10,671 bases of DNA. It comes from DATKMG01 sp035541995 (lineage in GTDB: Bacteria; Acidobacteriota; Terriglobia; Versatilivoradales; Versatilivoraceae). The translations under genes and the position numbers were made by a program. Shown here one piece after another: positions 1-6,441 of the stretch. Positions within the stretch are counted from its first letter, which is position 1. Every line of letters begins with the position of its first letter. A model generated the notes under the pieces. The model was not told the origin of the DNA, did no database searches, and worked only from the letters and a program-made list of their open reading frames with translations. Where the stretch lies: the NCBI GenBank assembly GCA_035541995.1, contig DATKMG010000045.1:1-10671 (forward strand), given 5' to 3'.

Positions 1-90
1 GGAAGCGGCTTCTTCCAACTACCGTTCCTTATCAGCCTAGGTGAATTGTCGAAAAACCTTAGGAGCAAAGTAACCTTACCGATACCTCAA
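1..90 (-). pseudogene. Decayed C-terminal continuation of the VWA gene
   Basis: Reading leftward past the VWA stop codon (TGA, 91-93) in the same frame gives LRYR, stop (TAA, 76-78), GYFAPKVFRQFT, stop (TAG, 37-39), ADKER, stop (TAG, 19-21), LEEAAS, then the window edge. The pieces between the stops look like the conserved tail of acidobacterial VWFA-related proteins, where a YRPGYFAP-like motif is followed by a charged KERQLE-like stretch. No frameshift is needed to see this, only nonsense changes; the TAG at 19-21 stands where Gln is expected and the TAG at 37-39 is one base from a GAG Glu codon. The tail is therefore probably no longer translated. The family resemblance is from memory and not from an alignment. 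Confidence 0.6.
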
Positions 91-1299
91 TCATACACCA
101 AAAATGTTGACCTGAACCTTGATTTGGCGGAATTTTCCATCCCGTCGGGTATTCGTCGACGAGTATCCCAGGATGTAGTAACTGTCAGAATCTTCTTTGA
201 CCAGGTCGAAGACCCGCCCCAGATTGTTGTTGTCGAGCAAGGCCTTCCCGCCTGTATCATGAGCTAGCGCAACCAGAGTTTCCTGGGAATTCGCCAGAGA
301 TGCAGACTGATCACGGAAGGCTTTGCCGTTGTAATTGGCGGTTCCCGCTGCGCTCCCCGTGGTAGCATCTCCACCCGGAACGAGGGCAACCAAACCGCGC
401 ACGTCTACACTGTACAGCGAGGTATTATTCTGATTGAGCGTGTTGATGGTGGACCGCAACTGCGACTGATTCTCCACTCCTGTGGTTGATATGCCACTGG
501 AAAAATGGATCAGAAATTTCTTGCCAGGTATATTGCCTAACATTTTTCCTACGGACTCAATCGCCGAAAGCTTGCGGTCGGTGTTGAAAATGTTGTATTG
601 CGTCTCGTCAGCAGTGAAGGCATCCGAGGTATCCTCATAACTGGTGCCGGAAGTGTCCGGATCTGTGGTTCCCAGTTCCGCCAGGCCGGCAGCATCTCCA
701 AGGTGGAGTCGCGAGACCGCCATCTCCAGGGTCTCCCGATCGTTGGTGAAATCCTGCAATACCTTTAGTGTGGAGGTATTGCTGACGACGGCTACCAGAT
801 CCGCGGGGGTGAGATGCTTTTCAATAAAGTTCTTGACCGTTCTTTGAGCCTGAATGAGGTCTTCGATGGGCATGGAGCTCTGATCCACGAACAAAATCAT
901 CAATCTTCGGTCCTGCAGTACAGTAGGAGGAAGTTCAGACAAAGGGGTCTTAGAAAGATCAATGACCGACGGGGAGCTGGTGGGTGCAGAGGGCGGAGCT
1001 TCCGCAACGGCGGTGGAAAGGTCTTCAAAGTCAAAGGTACTGATTTTCTGGAGGGCGTTATCTTCGAATACCGTGAAATCTTCCTTATGCAGGTCCCTGA
1101 TGGGTTTCCCCTTTTTGTCGGTAACCGTAACGTCCACCAGTACCAGCTCATGGTATACCTTGAGAGTGTAAATGCTGTCCGAGTTCTGTGCCGGCACGGG
1201 AGTCTGGGCCTGAGGTTCCAAGGCCAAACCAAGAACAACTATCCAGAGGGAAGCGTGGGAGAGAGTCTTTAGAATAGAACCTATTTGGCGGGACCCCAT
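91..1299 (-). CDS. VWFA-related acidobacterial protein, exported, C-terminally truncated
   Basis: The 402-residue product opens with a signal peptide (hydrophobic core about residues 16-27, likely cut near AQA/Q at 30-33). A beta-rich segment follows (about 43-95, containing VLVDVTVTDKKGKPIRDL and DFTVFEDN), which is the standard lead-in of the VWFA-related acidobacterial family. A Pro/Ser linker (100-125) leads to a von Willebrand A fold (about 131-300), with a MIDAS-like DQSSM at 139-143 and the strand FLIHFSSGIS at 262-271. The end (YYILGYSSTNTRRDGKFRQIKVQV, about 374-397) is also family-typical, but the protein stops where YRPGYFAP-like sequence should follow. ATG at 1299 lies one base after the receptor stop (TGA-T-ATG), so translation is probably coupled to the receptor gene. 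Role: exported adhesion or protein-interaction module; the partner is unknown. It may or may not fold without its tail. Confidence 0.85.
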   Translation of the reverse strand: MGSRQIGSILKTLSHASLWIVVLGLALEPQAQTPVPAQNSDSIYTLKVYHELVLVDVTVTDKKGKPIRDLHKEDFTVFEDNALQKISTFDFEDLSTAVAEAPPSAPTSSPSVIDLSKTPLSELPPTVLQDRRLMILFVDQSSMPIEDLIQAQRTVKNFIEKHLTPADLVAVVSNTSTLKVLQDFTNDRETLEMAVSRLHLGDAAGLAELGTTDPDTSGTSYEDTSDAFTADETQYNIFNTDRKLSAIESVGKMLGNIPGKKFLIHFSSGISTTGVENQSQLRSTINTLNQNNTSLYSVDVRGLVALVPGGDATTGSAAGTANYNGKAFRDQSASLANSQETLVALAHDTGGKALLDNNNLGRVFDLVKEDSDSYYILGYSSTNTRRDGKFRQIKVQVNIFGV

Positions 1300-1300
1300 A

Positions 1301-4300
1301 TCAGAAACTCAGTCGCAGAGTAAAGTTGATAGTCCGCATGGAGGCAGCACTGGTCAGGCGCCCGAAGTTAGACGCGTCTACGACGGTTGCCAACCCCGAG
1401 AAATTTGGCGTGTTGAGAAGATTGGATGCCTGGGCTCGAAAATCCAGCCGTCTACCATCATTGGAAAGCCAAAATACCTTGCTGAGCGTCATGTTTATAA
1501 TCATGCGGCCCGGACCTGTAATCGTGTCCCGCCCGGCATTTCCGAAACGCCCTCCGGGAGGCACTGCAAAAGCGTCGGTGTTGAAGAAGCGGTCGATGGT
1601 CTGAAGATCATTCTGAAGGGCCACGGGGAGGCCAGTTGCGTCAGCCCTCTCGGATTGATTGGCGCCGGAATTACTGTAGACAGTGGAATTCCCGGCAATG
1701 CGCGCTGTGTAGGGGCTTCCAGATTGAACCACTGTGCTACCGCTAAGAGACCAATTTCCAAGGACCTTGGCGATCGATCCTCCCCCGGAGAGATATCGCT
1801 TGCGGATGCCAAACGGGAATTCATAGACACCCGTGAGATTCAATTGATGCCGGATGTCGAACGAGGAAAGCCCGCGTTCGGCCCTCAAGTCGGTGTCGAT
1901 CAGGGCGACGGTCTCCTGGGCGCCACCAATGCTGGAGGCGTTGTCGATGGATTTTCCGAACACATAGCTGCCGTTCAATGAGAAACCAGAAGTGAAACGA
2001 CGTTGCACTCGCAAGTTCAAGGCGTGATAAATAGAAGAGGCCCCGGAGGTGTCATACAGGAATTCCTGCGCATTGGAGATAATTCCCCCGGAATTGTTGT
2101 CCAAAGGGGAACCCGGGGGCAGCCGGTTGGGCGATCGGAGCAAATCCAGATTAGTGCCTTTGGATCCGTGGTACGACACAGTCACCACTAGATTGTGTCG
2201 CAATTGTTGCTGCACATCCAGGTTCCATTGCTGCACGTAGCCGACGCTAAAATTCCGGTCGATGGCATAATTGTTTAACACCGTGACTTGCGGATCGGAT
2301 GGAAATCCATTGGCCATGGTTAGAACCTGGTCAGGTCGCGTTACGAGATTGTTGCTGATAGCAAAGGGGGGCTGGCTGGCCAGTTGAGAGTATAGCTGGC
2401 TGTAAACAGACGCATTGTAAAAAATCCCGTAGCCGCTGCGGATCACCGTGTTTTGGAGTCCGAAAGGCTTCCAGGCAACGCCAAATCGAGGGGCGAAGTT
2501 GTTCCGGTCCGGATCTACCAAGGAGCGCGGGAACTGCCCGCTATATGGCCCTTGCTGCCCGGGCAAAACCAGGCTGGCACCAGTAAAACTGGGGGCGATA
2601 TCCAAATTGGAAATGTGATCCCGAATTTCGGTATAGGGCGATTGGTATTCATATCGAATTCCCAAAATCATCGTCAAGCCAGCCGCTATCTTCCAGGTGT
2701 CCTGGAAAAACAGGTTCATCACATTCCCCCGAAAGTAGTAACTGCTCTCTCCGTATTGGACTGAAGTGGATTGAGGCAACCCCAGGAGAAAATCCGCCAG
2801 ATCATATCCGGTGCCTGGAAGAGGGTTCCCTTGCGGTCCGAACTGGCTTGTGGCGAGGCCGTTAAAGGTGTACGTACCTCGGCCATTGGGATCAGTATTA
2901 AAATTCAATTCAATTCGTCGATATTCGGCTCCGCCTCTCAGGGTATGTTTCCCCTTTACATAAGTGACAGCATCGTTCGCATGACTTGTCTGATTCCGGC
3001 GCAACATCGGATTTGTATCTTGCAGGGCCGCGAAGTTGGTCAAGCGGATCGTGGGTACACCATAATTGATCGGGGCCGGAGACACACCGGTGATTCCCAA
3101 ATCGCCTTCCACATCATTGACATATGCAAACGAGTTCAAGCTGTTGGTACGCAGTCGATTGAATCGAAATCCAGCATTATTGACAAAGGTATGGCTGAAA
3201 TTGTGGGTCCAGCCGGCATTGAAGTTTTGCCCTCGAGTCTCGAGCGAGGTGATAAAGTCCGGAAACGCTTGTCCGCTGTTGCTTGACCGCTGAGACAGGT
3301 TGTAGCCGAAATTCAGATTATCTCGGGAAGTCAGGCGATGATTGATACGTAGGGTCAATGCATCGGAGCGATTCGCGAAGTTTTGCAGTAGGTGATAATT
3401 GAGCACACTCCCTGGAAGGTTAGGCCGCGGAACGTAATTCAATAGTCCTCGTGCAATCGGGCTGATCCGATCCGCCGGAATCTGGTTGCCGGGGAATTCC
3501 CGATCGCCATTCCCTTGCATCGTTGGATCGAAAATAGACACGGGAACCGTGTCAGCCCCAACTTGAGTGAAAGTGTGAGAAAAATCTCCCTCCCTTTCCG
3601 CCAAAGTCGGAACTGTCACGGTAGTGTCGGAAGGGTTCTTCTGCCGCGAGCCGTTATATCCCACAAAGAAGGAAGTCCGATCGGCCCCGTGGTAGACCTT
3701 TGGAATAGAGAGCGGTCCGCCAATAAAGGCCCCGAAATTGTTTTGAATATATGAGAATTTCTGTTGCTCGAGCCCGGAGAAGGAGTACGGCCGGGCATCC
3801 AGGACCGAATTGCGGTACGTGTCGAAGAAGCTCCCTCGGATCCGGTTGGCTCCGAAACCCTGACCACCACGACCCCCGCCACGGCCGCCGAAGCCTCCTC
3901 CACCAAAGCCACCTCCCCCGAAACCTCCCATACCGGGTCCTTGTCCAAAACCACCTCCTCCTGGATTTCCCCCACCGGACCCCCCGCCAAATTGTCCATT
4001 TGCCATTTGTTGCCGAAAACGGTCACGCATTTCCTGTCGTTGGTCGTCAGTTAAATCTCCTCCAGGGAAGTTTCCCCGAAGGTCGGAATTAGTGGACCCC
4101 TGGATCAAGAGAGGATCTGAACTGCGAGCCTCTCCGCCGGTATCAGCCAGGTTTCCACCAGTCTCACTTTGCTGGGTAGGGGTCACAGATTGGGTATCAC
4201 GAGAAGCATCGAGGCTTTCCGGGGCTTGCAGGGTCAGCGATTGAAAGCCGCGACTACGGGACGAGGCAGGGTTCTGCCCTGAGCGTCCCGCTGTCTGGCC

Positions 4301-4660
4301 GGTCCCGTTTCCTGGACTTCCGGTCCTCGGTTGCATAACAATCTCCAACCGGCCAGTTTGATTTTCCAAAGAAACTTCCTGGTTATTGGGTTGAAAGCCC
4401 TGGAGCCAGACCACGATGCGATAATGCCCCTCTGGGAGGGGACCAATGGCGAAGTCTCCGGATTTGTCGGTGTTCCCTTGAAGCCGGGTATTTCCTCCTA
4501 TCGACGAAGCCCGGACTACTACCCCCTGTAGAGATTTGCCCTGAGCGTCCTTCACATTTCCCCGAATAAACAGCCCTTCCTGGGAGAAGGCTGGAAAGGA
4601 AAGAAAAAGGGGGAAAATTAGGGCTCCCGGGAGTCCATCCAGCACTCGTTTTATTGGCAT
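1301..4660 (-). CDS. TonB-dependent receptor with carboxypeptidase-regulatory-like N-domain (Oar/SusC-like)
   Basis: About 1,119 residues. A signal peptide (core GALIFPLFLSFPAFS, cut near residue 27) is followed by a carboxypeptidase-regulatory-like beta-sandwich (about 28-112: IRGNVKDAQGKSLQGVVV, then GDFAIGPLPEGHYRIVV). A disordered Ser/Thr/Gln-rich segment follows (115-220), then a charged stretch LTDDQRQEMRDRFRQQM and a 46-residue glycine-rich tract. From about residue 275 there is a degenerate plug and a long outer-membrane barrel, with the family hallmark NNFGAFIGGPL and many alternating aromatic strands. The protein ends in NFTLRLSF, a terminal aromatic typical of BAM-assembled barrels. 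Role: TonB-driven uptake of a large ligand, most likely a glycan fragment given the neighbours; ligand unproved. An upstream in-frame TTG exists at 4669, but ATG 4660 gives a normal signal peptide; neither has a good Shine-Dalgarno (a GAGG sits too close to the ATG). Confidence 0.9.
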   Translation of the reverse strand: MPIKRVLDGLPGALIFPLFLSFPAFSQEGLFIRGNVKDAQGKSLQGVVVRASSIGGNTRLQGNTDKSGDFAIGPLPEGHYRIVVWLQGFQPNNQEVSLENQTGRLEIVMQPRTGSPGNGTGQTAGRSGQNPASSRSRGFQSLTLQAPESLDASRDTQSVTPTQQSETGGNLADTGGEARSSDPLLIQGSTNSDLRGNFPGGDLTDDQRQEMRDRFRQQMANGQFGGGSGGGNPGGGGFGQGPGMGGFGGGGFGGGGFGGRGGGRGGQGFGANRIRGSFFDTYRNSVLDARPYSFSGLEQQKFSYIQNNFGAFIGGPLSIPKVYHGADRTSFFVGYNGSRQKNPSDTTVTVPTLAEREGDFSHTFTQVGADTVPVSIFDPTMQGNGDREFPGNQIPADRISPIARGLLNYVPRPNLPGSVLNYHLLQNFANRSDALTLRINHRLTSRDNLNFGYNLSQRSSNSGQAFPDFITSLETRGQNFNAGWTHNFSHTFVNNAGFRFNRLRTNSLNSFAYVNDVEGDLGITGVSPAPINYGVPTIRLTNFAALQDTNPMLRRNQTSHANDAVTYVKGKHTLRGGAEYRRIELNFNTDPNGRGTYTFNGLATSQFGPQGNPLPGTGYDLADFLLGLPQSTSVQYGESSYYFRGNVMNLFFQDTWKIAAGLTMILGIRYEYQSPYTEIRDHISNLDIAPSFTGASLVLPGQQGPYSGQFPRSLVDPDRNNFAPRFGVAWKPFGLQNTVIRSGYGIFYNASVYSQLYSQLASQPPFAISNNLVTRPDQVLTMANGFPSDPQVTVLNNYAIDRNFSVGYVQQWNLDVQQQLRHNLVVTVSYHGSKGTNLDLLRSPNRLPPGSPLDNNSGGIISNAQEFLYDTSGASSIYHALNLRVQRRFTSGFSLNGSYVFGKSIDNASSIGGAQETVALIDTDLRAERGLSSFDIRHQLNLTGVYEFPFGIRKRYLSGGGSIAKVLGNWSLSGSTVVQSGSPYTARIAGNSTVYSNSGANQSERADATGLPVALQNDLQTIDRFFNTDAFAVPPGGRFGNAGRDTITGPGRMIINMTLSKVFWLSNDGRRLDFRAQASNLLNTPNFSGLATVVDASNFGRLTSAASMRTINFTLRLSF
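3851..3988 (-). repeat. Glycine-rich low-complexity tract inside the receptor gene
   Basis: Codes for about residues 225-270 of the receptor. About 32 of 46 residues are Gly, with Phe, Arg, Pro and Gln scattered between; three GGGGF-like units and an RGGGRGG piece stand out. It lies between the N-terminal domain region and the plug/barrel, so it is probably a flexible periplasmic linker. The DNA is a run of GGN-type codons and may be length-variable by slippage. Confidence 0.85.
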
Positions 4661-4759
4661 GCCTCGCAACCCCGATGAAGGTCAATCCCGCCATCTCCAG
4701 GCATCCGATTGAATCTAAATATCGTTACCTGATAGCCGCAGGCCGTCAGTGAGAAGAAC

Positions 4760-4784
4760 TTGTTATTGCTATTCACAATAACAA
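4760..4784 (-). promoter_or_regulatory. Perfect 9-bp dyad, candidate operator of the receptor/VWA operon
   Basis: TTGTTATTG and CAATAACAA are exact inverted repeats separated by 7 bases, about 100-125 bases upstream of the receptor ATG. It is AT-rich in a GC-richer setting and no T-run follows, so an operator fits better than a terminator. On the minus strand a weak sigma-70-like pair, TTGGAC (4797-4802) and TATTGT (4775-4780), 16 bases apart, would place the -10 box over one arm of the dyad. The dyad is seen directly; the promoter reading is inference. Confidence 0.35.
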
Positions 4785-4870
4785 AGATACGCCAGAGTCC
4801 AATTTCCGGTTACAGAGAATCTTAACACCGCAAAATTGCCGAGTTCTCGAGGAAGCTCTAACGCACAATC

Positions 4871-5045
4871 CTCACCACAAAGACACCAGGACACCAAGGC
4901 AGGCCCGATGATGCAGATTCGTCAAGGTCTATCAGAATCCCCGCTTTTGTCTATATCTTTCAGGGTGGTAGTGGAACCCAAGGCAAGATCCCTCGCAATT
5001 CCTTCCAGGACGGGCTCTTGGGTTCCCTTGTGCCCCGGTGGTGAG
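4871..5045. repeat. Imperfect inverted repeat pair flanking 112 bases
   Basis: The left arm 4871-4900 begins CTCACCAC and continues AAAGACACCAGGACACCAAG. The reverse complement of 5013-5045 begins CTCACCAC and continues CGGGGCACAAGGGAACCCAAG. About 20 of the first 28 aligned bases agree. The right arm begins 10 bases beyond the MR/MLE stop codon, so a transcript could fold here. The word CACAAAGACACCA resembles a kind of dispersed intergenic repeat found in many environmental bacterial genomes (recalled, not checked). Confidence 0.4.
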
Positions 5046-5054
5046 AAATCCGAC

Positions 5055-6173
5055 CTAGGCTGAGACGCTGAACTTCCGAACCGTCTCCGGGTTAAGCTCC
5101 ACCCCAAGCCCGGGCAGTCGAGGAACGCTGATATATCCATCTTCGAGAACGAAGGGATTGGCTAGCAAATTTCTGCGGAGGTCGGATTCTGTTACGGAGA
5201 ATTCAAGAAAAGGTGCATGAGGAATAGCTGCAATAAGATGAAGGCTAGCCGCGACCAGGAGGCCTGTCTTAAAAGCGTGCGGCACACACAAAATGTTGGC
5301 GTCTGCGGCCAGACCGGCGATTCGCTTGGCCTCCGTCAGTCCACCACATCGGGAGATATCCGGTTGCACGACATCGATTCCCCCCTCGTTAATAAGCCGG
5401 GCGAAGGCCTGATGACCGCTTTCCTCTTCTCCCGCTGCAATTCGGATGGAAACGGCGCTCGAGAGCCTTCGGTACCCTTCGAGGTCTTCTGCAGGGAAGG
5501 GTTCCTCCAGCCAGTAGACGTCAAGTTGCTCGAGTGCACGTGCTACGAAGAGAGCGGTTTTGAGCCGGTAGCGTTTGCCAATATCGATCATCAGCTCAAC
5601 CTGGTCTCCTGCGGCCTGACGCGCCGCTCGAACCAGCTCAATGTCCCTCCGTGCGTCATACCCTAAAGGCCCCCAGCCTAGCTTGATGGCTGTGAACCCT
5701 TGTTTGACGTGGCGATTGACCAGACGCGTCACTTCATCCGGAGTCTCCGGCATGAGAGCACTTGCATACGGCCGGACCTTGCTGACGTAGCTACCGCCCA
5801 GCAACTTGTGAACCGGAAGACCTGTGGTTTTGCCCATGATATCCCATAGTGCCATATCAATCCCGCTCATGACGTGCATGGCGGGACCTGTCCTGCCGTA
5901 GTAATAGGTCTTCGCCCACATCGATTGCCAGATCTGTTCATGGTCGAAGGGGTCCATCCCTACGACGACGTCCCGCAACCCATAGCACGTTCCGTGCGAC
6001 ATCCGAGCCTCCACGGCAGCCTTACCGACGTAAGGGGAACTGTCTACCTCACCATAACCAACGATCCCCTCGTCGGTTTCGACGCGGATGATGAGGTCAT
6101 CTTGCGTCCCATCAGCAGCCGTGCTGATCACCGGCAAGCTGAGGATAATGGCCTGAACATCGGTGATTCTCAT
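5055..6173 (-). CDS. Mandelate racemase/muconate lactonizing-type enzyme (enolase superfamily), probable sugar-acid dehydratase
   Basis: At 372 residues this is a full-length member. The N-terminal capping domain (about 1-125) contains ETDEGIVGYGE and GIDMALWDIMGK, and is followed by a (beta/alpha)7-beta barrel. The Mg2+ ligands fit D197 (MIDIG), E223 or E224 (WLEEPF) and E249 (IAAGEE). The Asp-His general base dyad of the mandelate racemase subgroup fits D272 (QPDISR) and H299 (VPHAFKTG), with E324 after the last strand. K164 (AIKLGWG) is the first Lys of the KxK position, but the second Lys is replaced by Gly166. Such enzymes abstract the proton alpha to a carboxylate, usually to dehydrate or isomerise sugar acids; the substrate cannot be named. 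The start is well supported: ATG with GGAGGAG 5 bases upstream. Expected cytoplasmic partner of the SDR and RraA-like proteins. Confidence 0.88.
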   Translation of the reverse strand: MRITDVQAIILSLPVISTAADGTQDDLIIRVETDEGIVGYGEVDSSPYVGKAAVEARMSHGTCYGLRDVVVGMDPFDHEQIWQSMWAKTYYYGRTGPAMHVMSGIDMALWDIMGKTTGLPVHKLLGGSYVSKVRPYASALMPETPDEVTRLVNRHVKQGFTAIKLGWGPLGYDARRDIELVRAARQAAGDQVELMIDIGKRYRLKTALFVARALEQLDVYWLEEPFPAEDLEGYRRLSSAVSIRIAAGEEESGHQAFARLINEGGIDVVQPDISRCGGLTEAKRIAGLAADANILCVPHAFKTGLLVAASLHLIAAIPHAPFLEFSVTESDLRRNLLANPFVLEDGYISVPRLPGLGVELNPETVRKFSVSA

Positions 6174-6208
6174 GAGTGCTCCTCCATTCAGTTATCAAAT
6201 CACTGCAG

Positions 6209-6228
6209 TTTCATAAGAACTCCTCTTG
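6209..6228 (-). repeat. Leader segment shared with the GH30 upstream region
   Basis: On the minus strand this reads CAAGAGG-AG-TTCTTATGAAA, and the GH30 spacer has CAAGAGG-TGCA-TTCTTATGAAA at 9008-9029. Similarity continues upstream (CCTGCAAAAATT against CCCGCAAGAAATT). It contains a strong Shine-Dalgarno-like GAGGAG 5 bases before an ATG that opens a four-codon frame (MKLQ, stop at 6200-6202), 26 bases ahead of the MR/MLE ATG. It may be a leader or part of a dispersed repeat. Confidence 0.4.
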
Positions 6229-6270
6229 AATTTTTGCAGGCGTACCTGTCCCACGGGCGATTTGGCGTAA

Positions 6271-6370
6271 TTCAGAGGGGCGCCACGCAGCATGAAAATG
6301 TTGGAAGACGGGACGAGGGCGTCCCGTCTCCAGAGCTATGGAGACGCCGCGCCCCCGCGGCGCCTCTGAA
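6271..6370. repeat. 100-base element with terminal inverted repeats and nested hairpins
   Basis: The ends TTCAGAGGGGCGCC (6271-6284) and GGCGCCTCTGAA (6359-6370) are inverted repeats with a two-base bulge. Inside are AGACGGGAC/GTCCCGTCT (6306-6314 with 6321-6329), CGTCTCC/GGAGACG (6325-6331 with 6340-6346) and CGCCGCG/CGCGGCG (6345-6351 with 6356-6362). The first and second internal stems share bases, so they are alternatives. No convincing target-site duplication is visible. The structure fits a REP/MITE-like non-autonomous element or a structured RNA between the DMT and MR/MLE genes. Confidence 0.55.
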
Positions 6371-6384
6371 AACCGTATTTTCAA

Positions 6385-6431
6385 GAGAGAAGGCCCTTCC
6401 TGGATCACCCCGAACGGGGCGTGGCTCTCTC
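6385..6431 (-). terminator. Stem-loop just after the DMT transporter stop, possible weak terminator
   Basis: GAGAGA (6385-6390) pairs with TCTCTC (6426-6431), GCC (6393-6395) pairs with GGC (6423-6425), and an inner CCCC-GAAC-GGGG hairpin sits at 6408-6419. It starts about 10 bases beyond the transporter stop codon. No uridine tract follows on the minus strand, so intrinsic termination is doubtful; RNA processing or stability is an alternative. Confidence 0.3.
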
Positions 6432-6441
6432 ACTTCGCGCG

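Larger units (their letters stand above)
4661..5054. other. Spacer between the MR/MLE gene and the receptor gene (no gene seen)
   Basis: About 390 bases with no convincing coding frame on either strand. It holds an imperfect inverted repeat near the MR/MLE 3' end (4871-4900 against 5013-5045) and a perfect 9-base dyad (4760-4784). It also holds a possible promoter for the receptor/VWA pair. No run of T follows any hairpin in the reading direction, so no clear intrinsic terminator is seen. The stretch 4785-4870 and 4901-5012 shows nothing recognisable. Confidence 0.6.

Noticed and set aside
1..93. Stop-codon recoding or alternative genetic code in the VWA tail
   Set aside because: TGA, TAA and TAG all occur within the tail while every other gene in the window ends normally, so a single reassignment cannot explain it.
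814..1272. 152-codon plus-strand frame inside the VWA gene
   Set aside because: Antisense to a well-supported gene with clear family motifs; its own product has none.
2771..3286. 171-codon plus-strand frame inside the receptor gene
   Set aside because: Antisense to the barrel-coding region; composition is a by-product of the true frame.
6271..6370. CRISPR array or tRNA
   Set aside because: Repeats are inverted and single, not regularly spaced direct repeats, and no cloverleaf or tRNA consensus arms are present.
6211..6408. 65-codon minus-strand frame over the hairpin element
   Set aside because: It runs straight through the terminal-inverted-repeat element and its hairpins, giving Arg/Pro-rich sequence with no recognisable motif.
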